Positions 54,482-63,528 of a stretch of DNA of 64,000 nucleotides are shown piece after piece. Each line of letters begins with the position of its first letter. The stretch's first letter is position 1. Source of the DNA: Paenibacillus eucommiae. GTDB lineage: Bacteria; Bacillota; Bacilli; Paenibacillales; NBRC-103111. The position numbers and the translations under genes were made by a program. Where the stretch lies: positions 310,001 through 374,000 of the forward strand of contig NZ_JAGGLB010000003.1 in assembly GCF_017874215.1 (NCBI RefSeq). Direction: 5' to 3'. The notes under the pieces were generated by a model. It made no database searches and was not told the origin of the DNA. It saw nothing but the letters and a program-made list of their open reading frames with translations.

Positions 54482-55384
54482 ATGTCTTATGAAAAGTTAG
54501 GAAACGAATTTGTTCAAATAAGCAACTACAGGGATAATGAGAGTTGCAGAGATAGTTTTAATCGATTAGCTAGTTTGGTTTATGGTATTGATTTTGAAGA
54601 GTGGCATCAGAAAGGTTTTTGGGATGATACCTATATTTGTCATTCAATTCTGAGCAATAATGAAGTCGTATCCAATATCTCTGTCAGTAAAATGACTTTG
54701 ACCATAAATGGATTAAACCGAAAAGCTATTCAGATCGGTACCGTAATGACACATCCGGATTTCAGGGGAAGGGGACTTTCCGGAATACTCATGCTTCAAG
54801 TTTTAGAAACTTATAAGCACGATTGTGATTTATTCTTTTTGTTCGCCAACAGCAGTGTACTTGATTACTATCCCAAATTTGGTTTTACAGCTATATCTGA
54901 ATCACAGTTCAAGCTACATATTGACCCCATCGCTAACTTGGGTATTTCACTTCGCAAGCTGGATCCTTCCAAAGCCGCAGATTTGGAGTTCATTAAACGG
55001 ATGGTCCTCTCCAGGAAACCGATTTCCGAGCGATTTGGTGTTGGGAACAATCAAGGAATTTTTATGTTTTATGTATTAAACGTATTTCCGCAATCCTTAT
55101 ACTATTCTCCAGAGGACGAAGCGATAATTGTCTTTCAACAAGAAGGGCAGACATTGCATGTATATGATGTTGTAAGTCAAAATATCGTTAATTGGGATGG
55201 TTTGCTTCCACGTCTTGCTAATGAGCAAACACAAACTGTCCACTTTCATTTCACACCAGAACAATTTACCTCGAATGCAGAGTTTCAACCTGTAGATGGA
55301 AATGAAGATGTGTTGTTTGTTCAATCTAAGGAAACCCTAAACCTTCATTCAGCCTTCTGTGCACCTATAACAGCACACGCCTAG
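54482..55384 (+). CDS. GNAT-family N-acetyltransferase
   Basis: 300 residues. N-terminal GNAT domain with the acetyl-CoA loop GTVMTHPDFRGRGLSGILM (about 86-104) and YYPKFGFT; the C-terminal half (about 150-300) resembles the extra domain of Eis-like acetyltransferases. Substrate unknown. TGGAGGACAAG precedes the ATG. Stands alone just after repeat copy 3. Confidence 0.85.
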   Translation: MSYEKLGNEFVQISNYRDNESCRDSFNRLASLVYGIDFEEWHQKGFWDDTYICHSILSNNEVVSNISVSKMTLTINGLNRKAIQIGTVMTHPDFRGRGLSGILMLQVLETYKHDCDLFFLFANSSVLDYYPKFGFTAISESQFKLHIDPIANLGISLRKLDPSKAADLEFIKRMVLSRKPISERFGVGNNQGIFMFYVLNVFPQSLYYSPEDEAIIVFQQEGQTLHVYDVVSQNIVNWDGLLPRLANEQTQTVHFHFTPEQFTSNAEFQPVDGNEDVLFVQSKETLNLHSAFCAPITAHA

Positions 55385-55397
55385 TTTCAGCTTTTCC

Positions 55398-55436
55398 AAA
55401 GCAGCTGCTGCAATTTCAAAATACAGCTGTTTTTTT
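55398..55436 (+). terminator. Terminator of the acetyltransferase gene
   Basis: AAAGCAGCTG / CAGCTGTTT stem (one bulge), then seven T. Confidence 0.6.
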
Positions 55437-55468
55437 GCGCAGTTTTTTGGGCAATTCTGCCCTTCTCT

Positions 55469-56416
55469 TCATTTAAATACAGCTTCCAAAGCTGTAAGAC
55501 GCGGAAGTGGAACACCAAGCTTTCGGGCATCGGCCAGTACATCTCGGGGATAAAGGCTTGTCAAAGCATAACTGGCATGACCACTAGCTGCCAATTGTTC
55601 CATAATTAAACGTGGCAAGCTAGCTCTGCCAAGAAACTTTTGCATGATAAATCCAAGCATCCCGGCAGGAAGATTCAAAAGCAAAACCACACCCGGTTGC
55701 AGTCTAGCTCCTTTTGCCTTCAACAAAGGAAGCATCTCTCGCATGAGCAGGAAAGAATGCTTAAGATGAAAGGATGAGCTCATAAGCTTAGAGTATCCGC
55801 CAACCTGCAATGCTTGAGCTGCAAGTCCCGCATTAAGAACAAAATGAAGCCACAACCAGCTCCGGAAATCTTTTTGTTCAGATATTGAAAAACCGGCTTC
55901 GCGGAAAAGATTGCGAACTGACAGGTAACGTGTAGTGCGAACAGATCCAATAACGGTTCCCATATAAATAGTCTTCATAAAACCACCCTTTAGAGTAGCA
56001 GCATCAAAACCGCCACCCCCTCCCGGGAACCCCCACACTACTTGATCCTTTGGAAGCTGAGAAGCTGCAGTCTGCGGATCAACCCACAGGTTGTTGAATA
56101 TTAATAACGTGGTCTTGCTGATGCGAGAACTTAAAAATGCAGCGGCTTCATCAAACTGGTTGTGGTTGACACTGAGAATAATCAGGTCATAATCATGATC
56201 CTCTTGCAGGTCTTCCCGCATGGTGATGGGCCACTTTTCTTTGATCAGAGTTCCTTTAGAGGTAACCCGGCCGTCCAGTATTTCAAGATTCACCGAATGA
56301 CCGTACTGGGCAGCCCTTCCTGGCCGAACATAAAATTCCACAGTATTCCCCGCCTTTTCCAGTGCCCAACCGTACTCTGTTGCAATTACGCCACGACCAA
56401 ACATCAATATTTTCAT
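55469..56416 (-). CDS. Ketopantoate reductase (ApbA/PanE)-like protein
   Basis: 315 residues. Rossmann start MKILMFGRGVIATEYGWAL with a GRGVIA nucleotide loop (family GxGxxG altered), ILSVNHNQFDEAAAFL for the second strand, and a helical C-domain. Typical of PanE-like reductases that are not truly biosynthetic. AAGGAGAGG lies before the ATG. Divergent from a TetR regulator with three shared AT-rich operator candidates between them. Confidence 0.82.
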   Translation of the reverse strand: MKILMFGRGVIATEYGWALEKAGNTVEFYVRPGRAAQYGHSVNLEILDGRVTSKGTLIKEKWPITMREDLQEDHDYDLIILSVNHNQFDEAAAFLSSRISKTTLLIFNNLWVDPQTAASQLPKDQVVWGFPGGGGGFDAATLKGGFMKTIYMGTVIGSVRTTRYLSVRNLFREAGFSISEQKDFRSWLWLHFVLNAGLAAQALQVGGYSKLMSSSFHLKHSFLLMREMLPLLKAKGARLQPGVVLLLNLPAGMLGFIMQKFLGRASLPRLIMEQLAASGHASYALTSLYPRDVLADARKLGVPLPRLTALEAVFK

Positions 56417-56456
56417 GAGTCCCTCTCCTTGAAAGTTTTTTAATTTGTTAATTTGT

Positions 56457-56531
56457 ATTTAAAAACTATCACAGCATGGTTTCTTCTGCTGTCAATAAGT
56501 TTTTAAATTTATGATTAACTATTTAAAAATT
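56457..56531. promoter_or_regulatory. Candidate TetR operators
   Basis: ATTTAAAAACT (56457-56467), its reverse AGTTTTTAAAT (56498-56508) and ATTTAAAAATT (56521-56531) lie between the divergent reductase and TetR genes. The first two form an inverted pair. Confidence 0.5.
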
Positions 56532-56592
56532 ATGTTGTTTGTAATATAGTATTCTTAATAAGGTTTAATAAGGAATGCTTGAGGTGTTAAAC

Positions 56593-57174
56593 ATGAATAA
56601 ATATGAAATCAGAACCCGGAAAAAGAAAGACGCTATCCTGAAAGCAGCTTTGACCCTGTTTAAAGAAAAGGGGTATACTCAGGTGAGCATAATGGAAATA
56701 GCAGCCTATTCAGGTGTTTCTTCTGTGTCCCTATATAATTATTTTGATAGCAAAGAAGGCCTGATCAAGGAGTGCGCCAACGTACTCATGCAGGAAACCA
56801 TTCAGATGGCAAAGGAATTGCTATCCCAAAACATTAGCTTTAAAGAAAAGCTGCTGCAGGTAGTCGCCCTTTGTTCGGATAAAAACCAACAATTATTAGG
56901 CGAATATTTTTCACAGGAAGCATTAAGTGATAAAATGCTGATCGATTTATACAATGAAAATACAAACCAGATTAGGATGGAAATTCTCCATGATTTTATT
57001 GAATCTGGAAAAGAAGAAGGTGTCATTGATCCTGCCATTTCAACGCAAACCATAATGGAATATTTGCAGGCTATTGCAGGAATCCATATGCCGTGGGAAG
57101 CGACAGGTGATTCCAAAACAAAAATTAACGACCTCTACAAGCTTGTATTGTATGGATTGGTGGGACATAAGTGA
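56593..57174 (+). CDS. TetR-family regulator
   Basis: 193 residues from the ATG at 56593 (TTGAGGTG upstream). N-terminal helix-turn-helix: AALTLFKEKGYTQVSIMEIAAYSGVSSVSLYNYFDSKEGL. The C-terminal ligand domain is generic. Divergent from the PanE-like reductase, its likely target. Confidence 0.9.
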   Translation: MNKYEIRTRKKKDAILKAALTLFKEKGYTQVSIMEIAAYSGVSSVSLYNYFDSKEGLIKECANVLMQETIQMAKELLSQNISFKEKLLQVVALCSDKNQQLLGEYFSQEALSDKMLIDLYNENTNQIRMEILHDFIESGKEEGVIDPAISTQTIMEYLQAIAGIHMPWEATGDSKTKINDLYKLVLYGLVGHK

Positions 57175-57292
57175 AGGCATTCATTAGACATATTCTCACT
57201 TTGGAGAATTAAAATCATGAGCCTTCAAGTACATTGATACATATAGTCCATCATCATGCAGTCCACCATTTAAAACTACTTGTTCTGAAAGG

Positions 57293-58072
57293 ATGTGTTA
57301 TAGGGTGCTATATCATAGGGAGTACGGTAATCCAGAAAATGAAACGATATTGTTCCTCCATGGCGGTGGATTGAGCGGCAGTATGTGGGAGGATGTTGTT
57401 AGTCATTTAGACGATTTTCACTGTGTTGTGCCTGACCTTCCTGAACACGGCAAGAGCGCAAAAGTTAGGCCATTGACAACAGGAAATTGTGTGGAACAGT
57501 TAGAGGCTTTGCTTAAGAACTTTGAAAAGGTGCATATTGTTGGACTTTCACTTGGAGGAGCGATTGCTTTAAGCATGCTCATATCTAAGCCTGAGCGGAT
57601 CAAGTCTGTCATCATCAGTGGGACCGCTGCTGGTATTAGCAAGACTACGGCTGCGTTATTAAATAGCCTGGTCGCTCCCATTTACGGTATGTTGTCTGAA
57701 GAACGTATAGCCAAATCCATGATGAAGGGTTTTCGTATTCCTGAGCAATATAAGCAATCTCTAATGGAAGATGCTAAATGCATGAATACAGGAATGGTCC
57801 GAGGCATGCATACCATGCTGTCCGAAATCAAGATGCCGCGGGCAAACGATAAACCCCTCTTGATACTAGTGGGTGAACAGGAAAATCGGGTCGCTAAGAA
57901 AGCTATGAATAGACTTCTGATGGAAGTTCCTTTAAGTAAAGGAGCAATCGTTCCGGAGGTTGGTCATGTATGGAGCTATGAAGTGCCGCATTTGTTTGCG
58001 GAGGTGGTCAGGCAATGGGTTAGCGACAGTCATGTGCATCCCAGCCTGATAGAAACACAAAACAGACCTTAA
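57293..58072 (+). CDS. Alpha/beta hydrolase
   Basis: 259 residues with the oxyanion segment ILFLHGGGLSGSMWED, the nucleophile elbow GLSLGGAIA (Ser), and the catalytic His in PEVGHVWSYE. An esterase/lipase-like enzyme of unknown substrate. Start uncertain: the ATG at 57293 is too close to its AAAGG; a GTG at 57305 would be better spaced. The stop codon lies inside the loop of the following terminator. Confidence 0.85.
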   Translation: MCYRVLYHREYGNPENETILFLHGGGLSGSMWEDVVSHLDDFHCVVPDLPEHGKSAKVRPLTTGNCVEQLEALLKNFEKVHIVGLSLGGAIALSMLISKPERIKSVIISGTAAGISKTTAALLNSLVAPIYGMLSEERIAKSMMKGFRIPEQYKQSLMEDAKCMNTGMVRGMHTMLSEIKMPRANDKPLLILVGEQENRVAKKAMNRLLMEVPLSKGAIVPEVGHVWSYEVPHLFAEVVRQWVSDSHVHPSLIETQNRP

Positions 58073-58105
58073 CTGTTAGCATTCAGTATAGGTCTGTTTT
58101 TTCTT
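58061..58105 (+). terminator. Terminator of the hydrolase gene
   Basis: AACAGACCT / AGGTCTGTT perfect stem, then TTTTTC. The hydrolase TAA is in the loop. Confidence 0.85.
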
Positions 58106-58139
58106 TTATATAACTATATAGCTTTGAGTATGTAGAATA

Positions 58140-59543
58140 TTATTTCATTTTCGCAACAACGAATAGCAGGTCATTCTTTGTTACATTTGGCGATCTGGTG
58201 AAAACGTCATACGCATATATTTTCCCGTTTATTTGTTCAATCCAACTAATACATTTTTTCTCATTGGAACTCAAGTAATAAACATTACACTTCAGACCAG
58301 CAACATTAATTTTTTCCGGATTCGTTCCAGGGATTGTTCTAATAGCTCCATCCATTAGCAGCATATAACATACTTCAATCTGATCCATGTGATAATTAGA
58401 ATAAATTAAATGGGGAGTTACATTGAGAAAGCTATCATCTTCAGGTACAGACTTTTGCCAAGATATTCCCCCATTCGTTTTTAAAGCCCTCTCCTTTAAC
58501 AACGTATAGTATTTGATTTGATTTTCGTATGTTACCGCCCCTTTACTTTCTGTCTCTGCTCTAATAAAAGTAAATCCATCTGGCATGGTTGAGGGTAATT
58601 TTATGCCGCTATAATCTATGCTTATTAGTTCTCTCCATTCATTCATATCCAAATAAAATAATGAGTTATTCACTCTTGTCAATCCTAAGGTAGGAAAAAC
58701 AAAGAGTTCATTGTCCAAATCAGAAATATATACAAATGCCGATTCTCCCATAGATAATTGATTTCTAACGTTGGTTCGTACATCTTCAAATCTGTCCCTT
58801 TGATATTGCGACATTATAGGAGATGGAGAACTTGCTATCTCAAATTCGAAGCCTTTAAAATAAAAGCTAGTAAATTGATGCTCTATTTGAATATCTAGAT
58901 CAACTGGTCGTTCTAATTGTTCAGCAACTCTCTTGAACTCGAGTTTTAATGGTTTACGATTGAAATGGTTAGTTGAAGGTGCCTTTATATCATCATCCAT
59001 GATATAATTCCCCTGGCTACGTAATTTTTCAAGAGCAATATGATGTCGTGATCTAACAGTGCCTACTGGTATTTTCAGAATCTTAGATATCTCTTCAAAA
59101 GAACAATCTTGATAATAACGTAGAACAATTACAACACTGTGTTTGTATGATAGCTTATGTATGCGTGAGACAAGTTCATTATTATGTTCTTTCTGCAGAT
59201 GAATTTGTTCGGAGTCAGGGGCATGTTCTACTAATTCTAACAATTGGCTGCGATCATAGAGTCTCGATCTGCTCCAAATCTTTCTATTCCAGTTTGACGT
59301 TTGTCTTACGATCAGTCCATTTAACCAGGTTCGAAAAGGTTTATCAAAATTGTACTTTGGAAGAGACTTGAATACTTCAGTATACACTTCACTAACAACG
59401 TCATACACATCTTGTTTGTTATGTATTAAGAATGAAATCGTTTTATAAACATGACAAATGGTTTGCTTATAGAGGACTCGAAATGATTCTTTATCTCCCC
59501 TATTCGTCTTACTTATCCAATCTTTTAACTCTTCTTCTGTCAT
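58140..59543 (-). CDS. ECF-like sigma factor with large C-terminal domain
   Basis: 467 residues. Sigma-2 at about 20-90 (DVYDVVSEVYTEVFKSLPKYNF) and sigma-4 at about 125-180 (VLRYYQDCSFEEISKILKIPVGTVRSR) make a full ECF core of 180 residues. A soluble extension of about 285 residues follows with no membrane helix; LPSTMPDGFTFIRAETESKG resembles the DUF4367-type beta domain usually found on membrane anti-sigma factors. This may be a sigma factor with a built-in sensor. GAGGGGAG precedes the ATG. No anti-sigma gene adjoins it. Confidence 0.85.
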   Translation of the reverse strand: MTEEELKDWISKTNRGDKESFRVLYKQTICHVYKTISFLIHNKQDVYDVVSEVYTEVFKSLPKYNFDKPFRTWLNGLIVRQTSNWNRKIWSRSRLYDRSQLLELVEHAPDSEQIHLQKEHNNELVSRIHKLSYKHSVVIVLRYYQDCSFEEISKILKIPVGTVRSRHHIALEKLRSQGNYIMDDDIKAPSTNHFNRKPLKLEFKRVAEQLERPVDLDIQIEHQFTSFYFKGFEFEIASSPSPIMSQYQRDRFEDVRTNVRNQLSMGESAFVYISDLDNELFVFPTLGLTRVNNSLFYLDMNEWRELISIDYSGIKLPSTMPDGFTFIRAETESKGAVTYENQIKYYTLLKERALKTNGGISWQKSVPEDDSFLNVTPHLIYSNYHMDQIEVCYMLLMDGAIRTIPGTNPEKINVAGLKCNVYYLSSNEKKCISWIEQINGKIYAYDVFTRSPNVTKNDLLFVVAKMK

Positions 59544-59567
59544 AAGCTGCTCCCCTCAATTTCCCCC

Positions 59568-59596
59568 TTTATAATATATTGGTTTTGAGTTATCAA
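59568..59596 (-). promoter_or_regulatory. Sigma-A promoter of the ECF-fusion gene
   Basis: On the minus strand TTGATA (59596-59591), 17-bp spacer, TATAAA (59573-59568), 24 bp before the start. Confidence 0.7.
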
Positions 59597-59646
59597 AACG
59601 TTCATTTTAAATTTTTAATTCTATAATTGTCCTCCATCGCATCATG

Positions 59647-60183
59647 CTATACGTTCAGGTCAATCCAGAATCTCCTTACGATATTACCGCTATCCTCCTC
59701 AACAAATTCAGAATCAAACCTGCCGCCATTCTTAATGATTGTTCGTTCTGATCCCATATTTCCTTTATCGCAAACAACAAGTACAGTATCTAAGCCTAAC
59801 GCACGAGTTTTTTCTAAAGTTAATGATAAAAGTGAGGTTGCATAACCCTTTCGTCTCTGTGAAGGTCTTATCCCATATCCAATACGTCCGCCGCAGTTAT
59901 AAAGCTTTTCATTTAATCTATGCCGAATATTGAACGCCCCAAGAACAGTTTGCTGCGAGTCAACTAGCCAATACGTTGAATGCGGGACAAAGGCCTCTAT
60001 ATTAATCTTCTCTTCGGAATCCTGGGAATATAAGAAGCTAACGTACTGTATAAAATCTGATGGATCTTTCTCAATAACCCAAGGAACCATGTCCTCGCCA
60101 CTACTTTTCCATTCATTATAAAAGCTCAAATATTCCTCATAATATTCTGAAGATGGTTTAACTAATAGCAACTTAGATATCAT
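59647..60183 (-). CDS. GNAT-family N-acetyltransferase (RimJ-like)
   Basis: 178 residues with VLGAFNIRHRLNEKLYNCGGRIGYGIRPSQRRKGYA: the acetyl-CoA loop RPSQRRKGYAT is intact. VCDKGNMGSERTIIKNGGRFD is typical of the YjbC/RimJ-like branch. Substrate unknown. GCGAGGTG lies before the ATG. Confidence 0.88.
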   Translation of the reverse strand: MISKLLLVKPSSEYYEEYLSFYNEWKSSGEDMVPWVIEKDPSDFIQYVSFLYSQDSEEKINIEAFVPHSTYWLVDSQQTVLGAFNIRHRLNEKLYNCGGRIGYGIRPSQRRKGYATSLLSLTLEKTRALGLDTVLVVCDKGNMGSERTIIKNGGRFDSEFVEEDSGNIVRRFWIDLNV

Positions 60184-60332
60184 GATAACACCTCGCTAAC
60201 AGGTAATGGTACCCATCATATCATTTCAATTTACATCATTCAATATTATAGCACCCTTATTTCACAAAATATGGTAATATGAAACACAACAAGAACTTTT
60301 GTTCCTATTCATTGTATATTTGAGGTGAAGAA

Positions 60333-61503
60333 ATGACAACCATCACACTTACCAAACTTCAAGTAAGAAGATTTTTATTATCCTATCATGGGTTATACGG
60401 CGATTTTAATTTTACAGGAAAGAATGGGATCATGTCTTACATCCGTCGTGTTGGATGCATTCAGTTCGATCCGCTCAATGTAGTTGGGATGAATCCAGAA
60501 CTTGTACTTCAATCCCGGATCAAGGACTTCGATCGCAGCATGCTTTGGGAACTATTATATAAAGAACGTGAACTTATTGATTATTGGGATAAGAACATGT
60601 CGATCTTCCCAAAAGAGGATTGACCTTATTTTGGGAGATATCGGAGGGATCTCCAAGCTTGGTGTGATAATAATAAAGATGCTGTAGACAGGGTGCATGC
60701 AGAAGTTGAAAATAAAGGATGTCTATGTTCCGGGGATCTACATTATGATTAGTTGGTCATGGGGGCCCACCATGCTATCTCACGCCGCACTTGAAGGAAT
60801 GTATCATGCGGGTCATCTTATCATCCATCATAAAGTCAATACCCGCAAGTATTATGATTTGTCGGAACGTCATATTCCACAGGATTTGCATGCTGCTCCC
60901 GATCCTTTCCAGACGAAAGAGCAATATTATGACTGGTATGTGCTTCGCCGTATTGGTAGCGTTGGAATTCTTTGGAACCGGTCAAGCGATGCCTGGCTCG
61001 GTATTAAAGATATGAAAAGCCTTCAACGAAATGATGCTTTTACGAGGCTGCTGCAGAAGAACAAAGTTATTGAAATCAATGTGGAAGGGCTCCAACACCC
61101 GCTATATATGCGGAGTATGGACTTAGAGCACTTGAATCATACATTATCAATTGGACAAATTGAGGAACGATCAAGCATACTAGCTCCTCTTGATAATTTG
61201 TTATGGGATCGAAATTTAATAAAAGAGTTGTTTGATTTTGAATATCGTTGGGAAGTTTATAAGCCAGCGGCAGAAAGGAAATACGGTTACTATGTGCTGC
61301 CTGTTCTATATGGAGACAAGATTGTAGCTCGGTTTGAACCGGAAAAACATAGAAAACATGCTCCTTTCTCCATAAAAAACTGGTGGTGGGAGGAACAAAT
61401 ATCTATGAACAGTCCTATGAAAGAAAGTATTTTCAATGGTCTCGAAAGATTTGCTGCATATCTTGGTACTTATATTCAGCCTGAAGAAATTCGGCTAAAC
61501 TAA
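60333..61503 (+). pseudogene. YcaQ-like winged-helix DNA glycosylase, two lesions
   Basis: The reading frame from 60333 (AGGTGAAG upstream) gives a YcaQ/AlkX-type N-terminus (GIMSYIRRVGCIQFDPLNVVG, LLYKERELIDYWDKNMSIFP). It stops at TGA (60621-60623) where the family has Trp (DWPYFGRYRRDLQAW continues in frame after it). A second shift to the +1 frame occurs near 60745-60760. Beyond it, SWSWGPTMLSHAALEGMYHAG to QPEEIRL completes the protein. Intact homologues are interstrand-crosslink glycosylases. A stop plus a frameshift argues for real decay. Confidence 0.85.
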
Positions 61504-61535
61504 ACCTGAATCCCCATGTGAAATTCTGGTAAAAG

Positions 61536-61760
61536 ACTGCTGTTAAAGATTTGTTCCCTTGAATGGTAGAGATGAGGGAGTTTGAACAAATCTTTAAAGG
61601 CGGACGCTTCTGCTTCCCCCCTTCTCTCTATGTAGCTACAATCGCACGAATCGCACGAACACCAAGCTCAAACGGACACCCAGCAAGGGTTTTTCTATGG
61701 GTAGAGGAGATTTCCTAGCGGGCGAAGGTGTGGGGATGAAGAGCACACAGCTGAGAAGGA
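61536..61760 (+). repeat. Dispersed structured repeat, copy 4 (left end missing)
   Basis: Begins inside the core at CTGCTGTTAAAGATTTGTTC and continues through GAACAAATCTTTAAAGGCGG and GCTCAAACGGACACCCAGCA to GAAGAGCACACAGCTGAGAA. It lacks the left outer arm, so only the inner stem can form. Its right end matches copy 1 up to the TTTAACGATG hairpin. Confidence 0.85.
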
Positions 61761-61801
61761 TCTGCTATTTTAACGATGATAAACATCGTTAAAATAGCAG
61801 A
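61761..61801. repeat. Long TTTTAACGATG hairpin
   Basis: An 18-bp perfect stem (arms 61761-61778 and 61784-61801, core TTTTAACGATG) with loop ATAAA. Same core as the cluster at 2308-2494. Confidence 0.85.
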
Positions 61802-62000
61802 CGAAGCACACGAAGCCACACCGCTCAAATGGACTGCCAATAGAGGTAGCTTTCTGAGGGAAGGGGTTAGTGGCGATTGGGAAATCTGTGCTTCGTCACA
61901 CCGAATACTTCATCGCAATAAAGCTGCATCATGTGAATGATTCCTCTCACTCCAAGCAACCCAAAACGTAAACATTCTAATAATCCACAAAGAATTCCTC
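61802..62000. other. Intergenic, nothing recognised
   Basis: Fragments such as GAAGCACACGAAGC and CGCTCAAATGGACTGCCAA echo the dispersed repeat. No gene seen. Confidence 0.4.
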
Positions 62001-62033
62001 AAAAAAAGCTGCCGAAACCAAGGTTTCGGCAGC
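62001..62033 (-). terminator. Terminator of the MerR-type gene
   Basis: Perfect 12-bp stem GCTGCCGAAACC / GGTTTCGGCAGC, 2-nt loop, seven T following on the minus strand. Confidence 0.9.
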
Positions 62034-62056
62034 ACTTATTCATCAATCGTTGCTTA

Positions 62057-62803
62057 TTATTGATTCACGAACGACTCAGCCGCTGCGTTAAGATAGTAAG
62101 CTAGTCCTGTCTGCTGATCTTCGAGCATTCGAAGATGAAAGTCATCACTGAGGAAAAATCGCGTTTGCACAGCAAAATCCGCAGCCGATACAGATTGGCC
62201 ATGTTCATTCATAAAATCAAGATGACAGTGGATCAGATGCCGTATTTTCTCGTCATTATGTTTGATGCCCTCCTGTAAAGCACTTTTCATGTCCGTCATA
62301 AATGCGGCTGCTTCCCCTGCTTGTTCATTCATACTTTGAACATCGATGGGTCCAGCATCAAGCGGACGAACATCATATGCTTGTTTCAAGTATTCATTTT
62401 GCTCGCTCAATGCTTCTTTCCACGCTTCTTCGCTCTCAAAGCCTATAAACATATCTGCTTTATCCATTATAACTCCCTTCTCCATACTAGCTATGGATGT
62501 TTTTAATGTTTGGATAACAGCTTCTATCCTTTTTTTGCGGATAAGCAAAAGCTTCTCCTGCTGCAGCAGAATGGACATCCGCTCCGGCTCCTCTTCGAGC
62601 AGTTGCTTTATTTGCTCTAGGGGAAAATCGAGTTCCCTATAGAACAAAATTTGCTGCAGACGTTCCAATTCTTTCGTTCCGTACAATCGGTATCCACCTT
62701 CACTGATCTCGCAAGGCAAAAGGAGACCAATTTTGTGATAATGATGAAGCGTTTTGATCGTTACATTAGATAACGACGATACCTCTTTAACCGTGTAAAG
62801 TAT
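62057..62803 (-). CDS. MerR-family regulator with TipAS-like domain; no standard start codon
   Basis: About 248 residues if translation starts at ATA (62803). The N-terminus then reads ILYTVKEVSSLSNVTIKTLH, a complete MerR helix-turn-helix, followed by HHYHKIGLLLPCEISEGGYR, a coiled coil (about 80-115) and a TipAS drug-binding-like domain (about 125-248). No ATG, GTG or TTG exists in frame between the upstream TGA (62812-62810) and a TTG (62719) inside the domain. AAGGGAGTG is well placed for the ATA. Either the gene uses ATA, or an ATG-to-ATA change has damaged it. Confidence 0.8.
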   Translation of the reverse strand: MLYTVKEVSSLSNVTIKTLHHYHKIGLLLPCEISEGGYRLYGTKELERLQQILFYRELDFPLEQIKQLLEEEPERMSILLQQEKLLLIRKKRIEAVIQTLKTSIASMEKGVIMDKADMFIGFESEEAWKEALSEQNEYLKQAYDVRPLDAGPIDVQSMNEQAGEAAAFMTDMKSALQEGIKHNDEKIRHLIHCHLDFMNEHGQSVSAADFAVQTRFFLSDDFHLRMLEDQQTGLAYYLNAAAESFVNQ

Positions 62804-62826
62804 TTGAACTCACTCCCTTCTATTAC

Positions 62827-62857
62827 AGCATAAAGGCTCCTCTTAGGGGAGTGTCAA
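62827..62857 (-). promoter_or_regulatory. MerR-type promoter with 19-bp spacer
   Basis: TTGACA (62857-62852), a 19-bp spacer, TATGCT (62832-62827). The spacer holds the dyad CTCC-N7-GGAG. Over-long spacers with a central dyad are the hallmark of promoters activated by MerR regulators, so the gene is probably autoregulated. Confidence 0.75.
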
Positions 62858-62912
62858 GTAGTGTATATTAGAGATATACATTTAAGCATACATTAGATCA
62901 TGATCAGTAACT

Positions 62913-63260
62913 TTAACTTAGGATCTCAACAGTAAATCCACCGGGGGCTTGCACATAGAATGTCCAGCCATGCGACCTTTGTGGCGGCTGCACATCAAAC
63001 CCATCCTCCTTTAAGCGCATATTGATTTCGTTCACTTTCTCTTCGCTTTCTTGTATAAAGCCGATATGAAACGTATTGGGATAGCTAACTTGAGCACCTT
63101 TCATCAAGGTGAGCACTAACCCGTTGTCGTCGAACATTACAGCGAAGGAATTGCCTCGTGTACCCCCGCTTTGCAGGTTGAAATAAGTCTCCAGGAAATC
63201 TTTAGCCGCGTTAACATCAGTAACTGTGAGATTGAGATGATTCAGTTTAATAGGTTTCAC
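62913..63260 (-). CDS. VOC (glyoxalase/bleomycin-resistance-fold) protein
   Basis: 115 residues from GTG with AAGAGG upstream. IKLNHLNLTVTDVNAAKDFLETYF, GNSFAVMFDDNGLVLTLM and QAPGGFTVEIL are the paired beta-alpha-beta repeats of the VOC fold; His and Glu metal ligands are in the usual places. Substrate unknown. Confidence 0.9.
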   Translation of the reverse strand: MKPIKLNHLNLTVTDVNAAKDFLETYFNLQSGGTRGNSFAVMFDDNGLVLTLMKGAQVSYPNTFHIGFIQESEEKVNEINMRLKEDGFDVQPPQRSHGWTFYVQAPGGFTVEILS

Positions 63261-63432
63261 GTCCTCTTCTTAGCGATCTAGCGTTTGCTTTATAACGCTC
63301 AATCACAAAATAACTTTCTATTTAATGATATCAAATTCATGCAAGTGGTAAGCTTCTGGCTATTGTAAGCTTATTTTCCGAAGAAGATCCGTCACATTAC
63401 TTTAAGCTTTTATATGAATCAAACGGATCAAT

Positions 63433-63472
63433 AAAAAAAGGCCCCCCTCAATAGCACAATAGGAGCACCTTT
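63433..63472 (-). terminator. Probable terminator of the ankyrin gene
   Basis: AAAGG-CCCCCCT / AGGAG-CACCTTT imperfect stem followed by seven T on the minus strand. Confidence 0.55.
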
Positions 63473-63483
63473 AACATTTGACT

Positions 63484-63522
63484 TGGTTTTGATTTTGGTT
63501 TAGATTTTGGTTTTGATTTTTG
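63484..63522. repeat. Short T/G-rich tandem repeat
   Basis: Three imperfect copies of GGTTTTGATTTT between the ankyrin stop and its terminator. Confidence 0.6.
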
Positions 63523-63528
63523 TTCGCT

